Below the pieces are notes generated by a model, which did no database searches, was not told where the DNA came from, and saw only the letters and a list, made by a program, of their open reading frames with translations. Positions 28,930 to 37,036 of a DNA stretch of 63,614 bases are shown in pieces. Position 1 is the stretch's first letter; each line of letters starts with the position of its first letter. The DNA is from Deltaproteobacteria bacterium. Its GTDB lineage: Bacteria; Myxococcota_A; Polyangia; Haliangiales; SHYZ01. The position numbers were made by a program, and so were the translations under genes. The stretch is from NCBI GenBank assembly GCA_016210055.1, contig JACQUZ010000058.1, positions 1 to 63,614 on the forward strand. The letters are read 5' to 3'.

Positions 28930-30648
28930 TTAGAAGAGCCCCGCTTCCGCGAGAAGCGCCTTGGCGACTCCACCGATCCCTTCAGCCACCACGCAGCCAA
29001 CCGCTATCGTCGTGAGGGTCACGTCCCGCACGCGAGCCCAGCGTCCCAGCACGATCCAGAAGAGAAACCCGCCGACGAAAAACGCCAGGCCGTAGGACGG
29101 CGGAAGAACCAGCCCGATCCCCAGGCCGACCGAGCACGGCATGAACCGGCGCAGGCGCTCCTGCTGCTCGAGAAGGGTGTAGGCGATTCCGATGATCGCG
29201 CCGACGACAAGCGCGTCGGTGGCCCCAGCGGGCATCGGCTTGCTCCCGTCAAAGATCTGCGATGTCGCCGCCCACGCCTTGGCGACCGGTGCCGCCAGGT
29301 TTGCCGATTCCAGGGAGACGGTCTTCTTGGCCGCCACCCACTGGTAGGCAAAAGCGGCGACGATCGCGCACGGGACGATGGTGGCGAACTGGATCACGAA
29401 CTGCCACCGGGGCGGCACGCGGAAAACACGCCCGTAGGCCATGTCTCCGGTCAAGTTGCCTGCCTGGCCACCGCTGCCGGCCACGAAGCCCGCCCCAGTA
29501 AGGTTGATGGCGCTGGACTTGCCGCCAAACAGCCAGCACACCCCCTCGAGAAGAATACCCATGATGCGCGCGGGATTGAACGCGGTCTGGGCCTGTGCTC
29601 GGGTGGCGATGATGTTCTGCAGGAGGCCACCCACGGCTATCAGCACCACCACGACGAGCAACGGCACTTGGAACACCAACCTCAGGACAACGGCCGCGGC
29701 CACGACCGCGACGATCGCCAGGATCGCGAAGGTGCGGCCCGGAATCACCTTGTCGCCTTCCTCGGTGGTCGCGCTTCGAAGCTCAACGAGAGACCGCATG
29801 GACGCCACGATGACCTTCCAGTTCACCCCGATCAGCGTGAGCCCCGAAGCGGTCAGGAATCCAATGCCGGGCCATACAAACCGCTGCGGAGCAGCCGGTG
29901 TCGGAAGGTATGGGGCAATGACCATCAGCGCGGCTGCGCCGACGAGGAAGCCAACGCACGTTCGCATCCCCATGAGGTAGGATCCCCCTATGGCGAACGG
30001 CGAGAAGCTGAGCGCGCCGCCGTAAGCCGCGAGCCAGCCCAGGGAAACCTCTGCAGGAAACCAGCCGACACCGTCCTCCTTATTGAAGATCACGTAGAAA
30101 GTGGCCAAGGAAAAAGTCGCGAGCAGGTACCACGGCTGCTTGGCATCGCCGTGCTCCACGAGCGTCTGGATCACGCTCGCAGTGGCCTTGGAGCCCGGCC
30201 AGGGGAGCTCCGTCTTCACGATGAGCAGCTCACGGAGCGGCACCACGAGGACAATGCCCACGATGCTGCTCACGATGCCGAAGAGCATCATTTGCCCGAC
30301 GGTGAAGGGCGTGCCGGTCATCGCCTTTGCCGCGTAAAAATTGGCGATGAAGCCAAAACTTCCGCCGGCCGACCCCATGGTCGCTACGATGACCATTTCG
30401 GTGGTCGTGATCTTCATTCTCGAGATGAAGAACAGGGCAAAGAAGAAAAGGGCCGCGATGGTCGGCCCCTCCTCGATGACGCCGAAGGACAGCGTCAGGT
30501 AGGAGTTCATGGCGCAAAGGACTACGGCGAACACGAAGCCACAGGCCACGCTGCGAACCGTGACGCCAGGCACGGGGGCTGGAACCGGAACGTTTTCCTG
30601 AGATCCTTCGACGAGCGGAGTCGTTTTGGGCGCGTTCACGGCCGCCAC
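28930..30648 (-). CDS. OPT-family oligopeptide or metal-chelate transporter
   Basis: About 572 residues from a GTG at 30648 (a GTG at 30639 is equally possible); sequence upstream of this does not look coding. About 14-16 membrane helices. The OPT pattern is visible in FGVIEEGPTIAALFFFALF, in SAGGSFGFIANFY and in AGFVAGSGGQAGNLTGDMAYG. OPT proteins import oligopeptides or siderophore/metal complexes. The nearby Dps gene would fit iron handling, but the substrate is not determined. Confidence 0.88.
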   Translation of the reverse strand: MAAVNAPKTTPLVEGSQENVPVPAPVPGVTVRSVACGFVFAVVLCAMNSYLTLSFGVIEEGPTIAALFFFALFFISRMKITTTEMVIVATMGSAGGSFGFIANFYAAKAMTGTPFTVGQMMLFGIVSSIVGIVLVVPLRELLIVKTELPWPGSKATASVIQTLVEHGDAKQPWYLLATFSLATFYVIFNKEDGVGWFPAEVSLGWLAAYGGALSFSPFAIGGSYLMGMRTCVGFLVGAAALMVIAPYLPTPAAPQRFVWPGIGFLTASGLTLIGVNWKVIVASMRSLVELRSATTEEGDKVIPGRTFAILAIVAVVAAAVVLRLVFQVPLLVVVVLIAVGGLLQNIIATRAQAQTAFNPARIMGILLEGVCWLFGGKSSAINLTGAGFVAGSGGQAGNLTGDMAYGRVFRVPPRWQFVIQFATIVPCAIVAAFAYQWVAAKKTVSLESANLAAPVAKAWAATSQIFDGSKPMPAGATDALVVGAIIGIAYTLLEQQERLRRFMPCSVGLGIGLVLPPSYGLAFFVGGFLFWIVLGRWARVRDVTLTTIAVGCVVAEGIGGVAKALLAEAGLF

Positions 30649-30788
30649 TTTAGCGAAACCCGCGTGTTGAGGACAGGTGGAATGAGAGGTCGGGCTGGGA
30701 TCGCGGGCGTGCGTGTCGGAGCATGGCCGCGCGGTTGTTGTCCACGTCGAAGCCTCGACCAAGCGAGCGGCAAAAAGTGGCACAGTCC

Positions 30789-30818
30789 TTGTCAAAGGCG
30801 GCGCCTCCACGATATAGC
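30789..30818 (+). promoter_or_regulatory. Sigma70-type promoter, divergent from the OPT gene
   Basis: TTGTCA at 30789-30794 and TATAGC at 30813-30818 (18-nt spacer) precede the exported protein gene at 30851, which has GAGGAG 8 nt before its ATG. TGGCACAGTCCTTGTC at 30778-30793 also resembles a sigma54 -24/-12 element but lacks the key GC at -12. Confidence 0.45.
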
Positions 30819-30850
30819 GGACAAGCCATCCACAAAACGAGGAGTCAATC

Positions 30851-31333
30851 ATGAAGAAGGCACTTCTGGCTGCCGTGCTATTGGGAACCAGCCTCTGGAC
30901 CGCCGGAGTCGGAGCAACTGACGACAAGGTTTATCCCGGGGCGGGTTGCGTGAAAGAAGGGACAACCGGGACGCCTTTGGTCGATGACCGCGGCCGGATT
31001 TGGAACGCCTCGCTGACGGAGTGGCTCTGGGTCGAATGCCCGATCGTGCGCGACGATACCGGAGGGGTTGTCGACGACGCCGACCTCTACGCCTATGACC
31101 TCCACTACAGCAACAACATCACCTGCACGCTTTATGGCTGGAATCGGGAAGGCTCGGGTGTGAACGGAATCTCCACTCGCTCTACCTCGGGCAGCAACTC
31201 GGGCGGGCAGGCCCTGGACTTCGATGCCCTCAACTGGGCCGGAAGCGATTGGTACAACGTCATCCGCTGCGGCATCCCACCCATGTACAGCGGCAATAGG
31301 TCGGGCATCTCGAGCTACAAGATCGCGGAGTAG
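30851..31333 (+). CDS. Small exported protein, unknown function
   Basis: 160 residues with a clear signal peptide (MKKALLAAVLLGTSLW...GVGA). The mature part has four Cys (GAGCVKE, WVECPIV, ITCTLYG, IRCGIPP) that could form two disulfides, and many aromatic and Gly/Ser residues. Family not recognised; it reads like the small secreted beta-sandwich proteins common in Polyangia. The next gene starts 2 nt after its stop. Confidence 0.75.
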   Translation: MKKALLAAVLLGTSLWTAGVGATDDKVYPGAGCVKEGTTGTPLVDDRGRIWNASLTEWLWVECPIVRDDTGGVVDDADLYAYDLHYSNNITCTLYGWNREGSGVNGISTRSTSGSNSGGQALDFDALNWAGSDWYNVIRCGIPPMYSGNRSGISSYKIAE

Positions 31334-31335
31334 CC

Positions 31336-31995
31336 ATGGGCACCTCCCGCTTCCTCCTTTGGGGCGTTGCTTTGCTGGGAGTGGTGACGGGATCGTTCCT
31401 TCTTGGAGCCAGGATGAAGGGATCTGGCTCCCCTCCGGCGGACACGGAAGCGATTAGCGCCCTCCAGCAGCAACTCCTAGACCTCAAGACCCGTGAGCAG
31501 GAAAACGCCATGGCCACGGAGCGCCAGCTTCGGGCGTTGCAAGAGCAGGTGGCCACGAACAAGGCGGCAAGCATGCCGTTGGGGCCCACGACAACCGTGG
31601 GCTACCAAGCAGTACCCGCGCGTGAGACTCCCCCAAAGATCGCCGCGAGCGAGATCGTGGCCATCCTCGAGGCCAAGCTCCCTAATGAAGTGCGAGACCC
31701 GGCCTGGTCGGTCGAGACCGAACGACAAGTCCAATCGGTATTTCGGCAGCCGCAACTCGCTGGTATCTCGCTCGTGGACAATCGGTGCGCCTCCTCGTAC
31801 TGCAGGCTGGAGGTCGCCTACCGGGAGACTCCCGGGGAGGGCGAGCCAATGTCCAAGTTGACCCAGTTCGCTCCATTCAACAACATGGACGGTCTTTTCC
31901 GGACCGAGCTCCGCAAGGATGGAAGTTCGAGCATGGTGTTGGTCTTCTCGCGGCCCAGCCATTCGCTTCACGACTTGGCAGTCAACGGGAAATAG
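31336..31995 (+). CDS. Signal-anchored coiled-coil protein, unknown function
   Basis: 219 residues. An N-terminal membrane anchor (about residues 5-25) is followed by a coiled coil (about 38-72, ISALQQQLLDLKTREQEN...LRALQEQV) and a compact domain with one Cys pair (DNRCASSYCRLEV). Function unknown. It is in an operon with the small exported protein, which suggests the two products work together in the envelope. Confidence 0.72.
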   Translation: MGTSRFLLWGVALLGVVTGSFLLGARMKGSGSPPADTEAISALQQQLLDLKTREQENAMATERQLRALQEQVATNKAASMPLGPTTTVGYQAVPARETPPKIAASEIVAILEAKLPNEVRDPAWSVETERQVQSVFRQPQLAGISLVDNRCASSYCRLEVAYRETPGEGEPMSKLTQFAPFNNMDGLFRTELRKDGSSSMVLVFSRPSHSLHDLAVNGK

Positions 31996-31997
31996 AC

Positions 31998-32340
31998 CTA
32001 GAAGTAGTACGACAACGCGATGGTCGGCTTCTTGTCCGGCGATCGCGTGACGACCTCGGAAAAAACCATCGGGAATGCCACGTCCTCGAACGGCAGCTTC
32101 CCGGAAAGCATGTGATAGAGAATGACCCCCAGCGCATGGACGTCTGCTCGGTGGTCGACAAGCCCGGGCTGTCGTATTTGCTCGGGCGCCATGAAGTCGG
32201 GCGTACCGACCACGAACCCCTGCTGGGTTTGTGATCATGGCGACCCTTGCCAACAAGCTTGGAGTAGGCCCAGGCACCAAAGTGCTCGAGGGTCAACGTG
32301 ACAAGATTCCCGTCATCGATATTGTAACCGGTCATCGCTT
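31998..32340 (-). pseudogene. Decayed Ser/Thr kinase gene
   Basis: On the minus strand the intact stretch GTPDFMAPEQIRQPG...RADVHALGVILYHMLSGKLPFED (activation loop end to helix F of a Hanks kinase) ends at a stop at 31998. The preceding part lies in another frame: NLVTLTLEHFG and SKLVGKGRHDHKP, which resemble the catalytic-loop-to-DFG region of the same kinase family, but HRD and DFG are gone. The lobe before that and everything after helix F are missing. Frameshift plus truncation make this a remnant. Confidence 0.75.
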
Positions 32341-32726
32341 CGTCGAACGCGGTTCCTAAGAGAAGCTGCGCGTTGGTGGAGGAGAAGTCTTCAGCGTGGG
32401 GCGGGAGGCGACATCTGGAGGATCATTGCGATGAACAGGCCGACCCTGCGCATGCACCAACCCTTTCCGCGCGCCGCACCTGGGAAGCAGAGCATCCATC
32501 ATGGTGTAAGGTCGGCACCACGTAGGGGGCAGCAACCAGAACGATGCTTCGGCCCACCAAAGGTAGGCCCATGCGAGTCCCGAGCGCCCAGATGGCAGGA
32601 CGCAAGGAGGCCAAGGAACCGGGGGTACGCTCAGTCATGGCAAGACTGGGCGGAAGGTGGTCTCCACGGGAAGTAGAAGATCAGGTGGGCGATGACCTGT
32701 CGGCGACGATCGTCCCCGAAACGACA
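32341..32726. other. Intergenic stretch without a supported gene
   Basis: Between the kinase remnant and the tRNA terminator. Short open frames on both strands lack ribosome binding sites, domains or typical codon bias. It may hold further decayed sequence of the kinase locus. Confidence 0.5.
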
Positions 32727-32748
32727 ACAGCCGGTCGGAACCGGCTGT
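32727..32748 (-). terminator. Hairpin terminator after tRNA-Gly
   Basis: A perfect 9-bp stem (ACAGCCGGT / ACCGGCTGT, 4-nt loop) begins 9 nt after the tRNA 3' end on the minus strand and is followed by a weakly T-rich TTGTCGTTTC. It fits an intrinsic terminator. Confidence 0.7.
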
Positions 32749-32757
32749 GATTCTTAG

Positions 32758-32829
32758 AGCGGGAGACGGGACTTGAACCCGCGACGTCCACCTTGGCAAG
32801 GTGGCACTCTACCACTGAGTTACTCCCGC
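32758..32829 (-). tRNA. tRNA-Gly (anticodon GCC)
   Basis: 72 nt on the minus strand with a 7-bp acceptor stem (GCGGGAG/CTCCCGC), anticodon loop TTGCCAA giving GCC, T-arm with GGTTCAAGTCC, and discriminator T. CCA is not encoded. A hairpin terminator follows. Confidence 0.97.
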
Positions 32830-32908
32830 AACGAACGAAATGCGCCAGGTAATCTACCTGGGACGAACGCGCTGTCAAGAAAAAATCTTCCCAAAAACCG
32901 ACTTGCCT

Positions 32909-34099
32909 CTACTCGTAGCGCAAGCCGTCCACTGGACGGAGCGAGCTCCCCTTGAGCGCGGGATACAAGGTCGCCAGCATGCAGATGAGCATGGTGATGG
33001 CGGCTACCAGGACGACCTCCCACGGATTCACGCGCACCGGCAGGCGATCAATCAGGTACACCTTTGGATCCAAGGGGTAGCCGAACCGTGCGACCACATG
33101 ACACAGGAGGAGTCCAAGCGCCACGCCCACGGCGGTGCCCACGCCTCCGATGCACAGGCCGACGACCTGGAAAATCCTCGCGACCCCCATGTCGGTGCCG
33201 CCCATTGACTTGATAATCGCTATCTCCTTTGTCTTGTCGACGACCATCATGGTCAGGGCGGCCACCATGTTGAACGCCGCCACTACGATGATCAGGGTGA
33301 GGAAAAGGAGCAGCGCCACTTTCTGCAAGGTGAGGGCTGTAAACAGGTTGTTGTTTAGCTTTCGCCAGTCCATGACGACATAGGGATCCCCACCGAGCTT
33401 CTCGTCGATGAGTGCTGCGACCATGGGGGCTTTCTCCACGTCGTCGAGCTTCATCTCGACCCCGCGCACGACGTCCCCCTGCTCGAGGAAGTCTTGCGCC
33501 TCCTTGAGGTCCACGTACATGAGCCTTCTGTCGTACTCATCGAAGCCACTATAAAAGACGCCCTTCACGACGAATTTTTTGGTCTTTGGCGGGCGGCCCG
33601 TCGCAGACCACGTGCGGACATTGATGCCAGACAGCGGAGAGACGATCGTGACGACGTCCCCGACCTTGGCTTTCAGCTTGTGAGAGAGCTCGCGTCCGAT
33701 GATGATGGGCGGAGGATCCGAAGTCGCCGGCTCCTTGAGGACCGATACCGAGCCCTCGACCATGTGCTTTGGCAGGTCCAAGACCTGTCCCGCTCGATCG
33801 GGGTCGACCCCTTTCATGAGGACCGCTGGCGACTCACCCTTGCCTCGCGTTACGAGCATCTCCTCGAGGAGAAATGGCTGCACGGCCCGAACGTGGGGCA
33901 GCGAGGCGGCGATCTCTTCAATGTCGCGGTAGTTGGCGAAGTCGGTGGCGCTCTTCATGACCAAGACGTGCGCATTGACTCCCAAGACCTTCTCGCGAAA
34001 CTGCGCCTGGAAGCCGCTCGTCACGCTGAGCACGACAGTCAGCGCGGCCACTCCAAGGACCACGCCCGCAACAGATACCGTCGTGAACACGCTAAACAC
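32909..34099 (-). CDS. LolC/LolE-family lipoprotein-release permease
   Basis: At least 396 residues. The first standard start is the GTG at 34099, inside the first membrane helix. Four helices in the MacB/FtsX arrangement are present: SVAGVVLGVAALTVVLSVTSGF, then a large periplasmic loop, and three C-terminal helices ending LYPALKGSSLRPVDGLRYE. These proteins extract lipoproteins from the inner membrane with the ATPase LolD; no lolD is in the window. The open frame continues upstream to 34303 and encodes ETLIGWRYLYRGR, the normal cytoplasmic N-terminus of the family, plus an extra hydrophobic hairpin. No ATG, GTG or TTG exists there, so the true start may be a CTG at 34300. Confidence 0.86.
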   Translation of the reverse strand: MFSVFTTVSVAGVVLGVAALTVVLSVTSGFQAQFREKVLGVNAHVLVMKSATDFANYRDIEEIAASLPHVRAVQPFLLEEMLVTRGKGESPAVLMKGVDPDRAGQVLDLPKHMVEGSVSVLKEPATSDPPPIIIGRELSHKLKAKVGDVVTIVSPLSGINVRTWSATGRPPKTKKFVVKGVFYSGFDEYDRRLMYVDLKEAQDFLEQGDVVRGVEMKLDDVEKAPMVAALIDEKLGGDPYVVMDWRKLNNNLFTALTLQKVALLLFLTLIIVVAAFNMVAALTMMVVDKTKEIAIIKSMGGTDMGVARIFQVVGLCIGGVGTAVGVALGLLLCHVVARFGYPLDPKVYLIDRLPVRVNPWEVVLVAAITMLICMLATLYPALKGSSLRPVDGLRYE

Positions 34100-34303
34100 G
34101 CACAGAAGGCCACAGGTGATGCTGGCGAGCGCCCCGATCGTGAGGACGCCTACGCCAACAGGAGACGGCTTGCCGCTGGCAAGGAACAGGGCTGCGCCCA
34201 GGCCCGTGAGACAGAGGGAGAGTGCGAGCGCGAACCAGAGGGTCGACGAGGATCGGCCGCGATAGAGATATCGCCAGCCGATGAGGGTCTCGTAAGACAG
34301 GAC

Positions 34304-35092
34304 CTACCTTCCTTTCCAGACCGGCGGTCGCTTCTGCAAGAACGCGGAGATCCCCTCGGCCGCGTCCTCGGTGGCCAGCACGGCCGCGAGTTGTCCCTCG
34401 AGGTGCGACAGCGCCGGAAGCAAGTCCATGTCTTGGGTCTCGTAGAAAGCCTTCAGCCCGAGCCGCATCGCCGACGGGCTCTTGGAAGCCAGCTCCTTGG
34501 CCAAGGCCATTGTCTCTTCCTCAAGCTTCTCGGGTGGGAACACTTGCGTCACAAGTCCGATTCGCTCCGCTTCCGAGGCGGAGATGCGCTTGCCGGTGAG
34601 CATGAGCCAGAGGGCCTTCTTGCGGCCGATGGAACGAACTATCTCGGCCGTTATCATCATGGGCCAAAGGCCCAGGTTGATCTCCGTGGTCCCGAACTCC
34701 GCATCGGCACTTGCGCACACCATGTCACAGGCGACCATGAGCCCCATGCCACCAGCGAGCGCATGGCCATTGACCATGGCAACGATCGGCTTTTGCAAGG
34801 CGTGCATGGTGGCGAACAGATCCACAAGCGAGGCGGGCATGACACTCGCCGTCCCGACGACGCCGCCCGACATCTGGCCCAAGTCACCACCGGCCGAGAA
34901 GACCTTGCCGGCGCCCGTGAGGACAACGACTCGAACGGCAGTATTCTCCCGCGCCCTGGACAAGGCGTGGACCAGCTCGCCACAAGTGATCGGCCCGATC
35001 GGGTTGCGCTTCTCTGGGCGATTCAACGTCACAAGAGCGACGGGTGATTGGGACTCGTCATACCTAATCGTTGCGTAGTCCGAGGCTGCCAT
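34304..35092 (-). CDS. Enoyl-CoA hydratase/isomerase family protein
   Basis: 262 residues of the crotonase fold. The oxyanion-hole segments KVFSAGGDLGQMSG and GHALAGGMGLMVACDMV are present, and the catalytic-region segment is AEFGTTEINLGLWP. Crotonases hydrate or rearrange acyl-CoA thioesters in fatty-acid or amino-acid breakdown; the exact substrate is unclear. It sits directly upstream of, and in the same frame as, the LolC/E reading frame, so the two are probably co-transcribed. Confidence 0.9.
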   Translation of the reverse strand: MAASDYATIRYDESQSPVALVTLNRPEKRNPIGPITCGELVHALSRARENTAVRVVVLTGAGKVFSAGGDLGQMSGGVVGTASVMPASLVDLFATMHALQKPIVAMVNGHALAGGMGLMVACDMVCASADAEFGTTEINLGLWPMMITAEIVRSIGRKKALWLMLTGKRISASEAERIGLVTQVFPPEKLEEETMALAKELASKSPSAMRLGLKAFYETQDMDLLPALSHLEGQLAAVLATEDAAEGISAFLQKRPPVWKGR

Positions 35093-35159
35093 GGGCTAGC
35101 GTTACCACACGTTCTGCCCTTCGCGCACGCTTTCGTCAAAGGAGCTACGCTACCGCTTG

Positions 35160-35194
35160 CTTAAGTTGACAGGGTGGTGACCCCCGACTTAAGG
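35160..35194 (+). promoter_or_regulatory. Promoter with flanking inverted repeat; probable leaderless start
   Basis: TTGACA (35166-35171), 17-nt spacer and TTAAGG (35189-35194) lie 7 nt before the ATG at 35202. The inverted repeat CTTAAGT (35160-35166) / ACTTAAG (35187-35193) covers the outer edge of -35 and the -10. No ribosome binding site separates promoter and ATG. Confidence 0.5.
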
Positions 35195-35201
35195 TCGCGC
35201 C

Positions 35202-36182
35202 ATGCTGGGTTCTTGGGTGCGCAGCGCGGGTACCGTCGCCGTCGCGGTGGCGGGGCTTTGCTCTCAAGCATGGGCGGGGGAAAACGACCTCGTCCTCCCG
35301 CGCCTAGCGGAAGTGACCGCGGCGAGAGACGGGGTCGTCGCAAAGAACCAGGAGTTCCGCTCCCTCGTCTCCGAGCTGGGTGTCGCGCTGGCGCCGAAAT
35401 TCCTCTCTCCAGCCGATACGCTCGGATACTCAGGATTCCAGTTCTCCTCTGAGCTGTCGTTTACAACGATCCACCGGACCGAAAGCTACTGGTGTGCCAC
35501 CGAGGAGACCGATGGCTGCGGTCCGAGCGATACCAAGACGACCGCAGCGCTTCCTACTGTGGCAGTCTTTGCCCGCAAGGGGATCTGGCTCCCCCTCCCT
35601 TCGTTCGAGCTCGGCGCTGGGGCGCTCCATGTCCTCGATTCGCGCATGTGGGCCGCGCAAGCCTACGCCAAGCTCGCGCTCCATGAGGGGTTTCATGAGT
35701 GGCCCATCCCATCGCTCGCTGTCAGGCTTGCCGCGTCGCGCCTCTTTGGCTCAGAGCAACTCGATCTGACCGTGACGTCCGTCGATGTCTCCGTTTCCAA
35801 GTCGTTCGGTATCCTCGGAACAGTGAGTCTCGAGCCGTATGCGGGCTGGAACCTGCTCTGGATGCTTCCGCGGTCGCAGGTGCTCGACAAAACGCCCGAG
35901 ACTGACCCGCTCGTCGACACCACCGACGCTCGGCTGAACTTCGTGTTTCCCGAGCAGGATCCAATCTCGCGACAGCGTTTTTTTGGCGGGTTCAAGCTCA
36001 AGTACTACGTGTTCGCCATCACGGCCGAAGTAAACGTAGCCCTGCCCGGGAGCTCCCTGGACAACCGGGCAGGATCAACCTCATGCGACGCGGCCCCAGC
36101 GGAAAAACAGAACTCATGCGACGCGAAGGACAAGGCGGGCGCGCAGCAGACCTACGCACTCTCCCTATCGCTTGATTTTTGA
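35202..36182 (+). CDS. Outer-membrane beta-barrel protein, unknown role
   Basis: 326 residues. The signal peptide ends SQAWA-GEND. The mature part shows amphipathic strands (FSSELSFTTIHRTES, SFELGAGALHVLD, LEPYAGWNLLWML, FGGFKLKYYVFAITAEVNVAL) and ends YALSLSLDF with the C-terminal Phe typical of barrels. Two Cys-containing hairpins (WCATEETDGCG, SCDAAPAEKQNSC) probably form external disulfides. Substrate unknown. Confidence 0.8.
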   Translation: MLGSWVRSAGTVAVAVAGLCSQAWAGENDLVLPRLAEVTAARDGVVAKNQEFRSLVSELGVALAPKFLSPADTLGYSGFQFSSELSFTTIHRTESYWCATEETDGCGPSDTKTTAALPTVAVFARKGIWLPLPSFELGAGALHVLDSRMWAAQAYAKLALHEGFHEWPIPSLAVRLAASRLFGSEQLDLTVTSVDVSVSKSFGILGTVSLEPYAGWNLLWMLPRSQVLDKTPETDPLVDTTDARLNFVFPEQDPISRQRFFGGFKLKYYVFAITAEVNVALPGSSLDNRAGSTSCDAAPAEKQNSCDAKDKAGAQQTYALSLSLDF

Positions 36183-36203
36183 CCCGTGTCGCGCCGTGCG
36201 CGA

Positions 36204-36866
36204 CTAAGACTCCACCCCACCGTCGGCGTCGGTAGCGAGCTGCTCCAGCTTCTTTTCCAGCTCGACCATGCGGGCAGAAAGGGCTGCGACGTCCTTCTGT
36301 AGCGACGCAAACGGAGAAATCCCCTCGACCACGTGGCGAATTCGCTCATCTACCTTCTTCTGCCACTCGTCAATCGTCCGCTGTGAGTTCTCAATCCACT
36401 CCCGGAACTCGCGAAGCGCGCGAACCCCATCGCGGTGGGCCTCAACTTCCGAGGCCTTTGACGCTTCGGGCGCTTGCTCCTCGACCGCTGGCGCTGGCGC
36501 AGACGCCGGTTCGGGCTCCCCACCCGCGGCCGCAGCCTGGGTATCGGCAGTCGACCTGCGCGAAAACACGCCGGTCACTCGCCGCTGAGCCTGCGACACC
36601 AGCTCCTCAATTCGCTCGCCACCGGACTGAATGATGTTCCGCATGGCATGGAGGGGAAGGAAGCTCTTCTGCTTCTTCTCTTCCTCAAAGATGATCTGGG
36701 CGAGCGTGATGGACGTTAGGTCTTCCTTCGTCGTGTTGTCGACGATGTTCACGTCCTCGCCGCCGCGGATCATCTCGGCAATCTGGTCGAGAGTCACATA
36801 GCGGCTTCGCTGGGTGTCATAGAGTTTTCGGTTTGCATACCGCTTGATCACGCGGGCTTCAGCCAT
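36204..36866 (-). CDS. phaR: PHA/PHB accumulation regulator (PhaR-type)
   Basis: 220 residues; the ATG at 36866 has GAGGAG 5 nt upstream. The N-terminal DNA-binding domain VIKRYANRKLYDTQRSRYVT...DLTSITLAQII is the PhaR/PhbF family signature. PhaR binds DNA and polyhydroxyalkanoate granules and represses phasin genes. The middle is a low-complexity Ala/Pro/Glu linker and the C-terminus is a coiled coil (RMVELEKKLEQLA), phasin-like. No PHA synthase gene is in the window, so the regulated genes lie elsewhere. Confidence 0.88.
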   Translation of the reverse strand: MAEARVIKRYANRKLYDTQRSRYVTLDQIAEMIRGGEDVNIVDNTTKEDLTSITLAQIIFEEEKKQKSFLPLHAMRNIIQSGGERIEELVSQAQRRVTGVFSRRSTADTQAAAAGGEPEPASAPAPAVEEQAPEASKASEVEAHRDGVRALREFREWIENSQRTIDEWQKKVDERIRHVVEGISPFASLQKDVAALSARMVELEKKLEQLATDADGGVES

Positions 36867-36948
36867 GTCTCCTCGGGGTGCGGGCGGAGTCTGGATTTCA
36901 CGGCAACGTACCACGCGGCGTGTCAAGTGACAACCGTGCCCATGCATC

Positions 36949-37030
36949 GGAGCTTTCCGAGCTTCTGCTGCCCGCCGATGATAATCGGCGGAGCTTTCCG
37001 AGCTTCTGCTGCCCGCCGATGATAATCGGC
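36949..37030. repeat. Two exact 41-bp tandem repeats, each with a hairpin
   Basis: The unit starts GGAGCTTTCCGAGCTTCTGC and ends GCCGATGATAATCGGC; copies lie at 36949-36989 and 36990-37030, followed by GGA of a third. Each carries an 8-bp inverted repeat CCGCCGAT / ATCGGCGG around GATA (the outer pair of the second copy uses the following GG). The block lies between phaR and the gene starting at 37037. Confidence 0.9.
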
Positions 37031-37036
37031 GGAATA

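Noticed and set aside
30778..30793. Sigma54-like element TGGCACAGTCCTTGTC
   Set aside because: Lacks the near-invariant GC at -12 and a sigma70-type promoter fits the same region better.
29668..30921. Open frame of 417 codons antisense to the OPT transporter
   Set aside because: The transporter has clear membrane helices and family motifs; the antisense product has none.
32423..32638. 71-codon minus-strand open frame between the kinase remnant and tRNA
   Set aside because: No ribosome binding site, domain or codon bias.
33494..35047. Open frame of 517 codons on the plus strand over LolC/E and enoyl-CoA hydratase
   Set aside because: Both minus-strand genes are clearly conserved families; the plus-strand product is Arg/His-rich without motifs.
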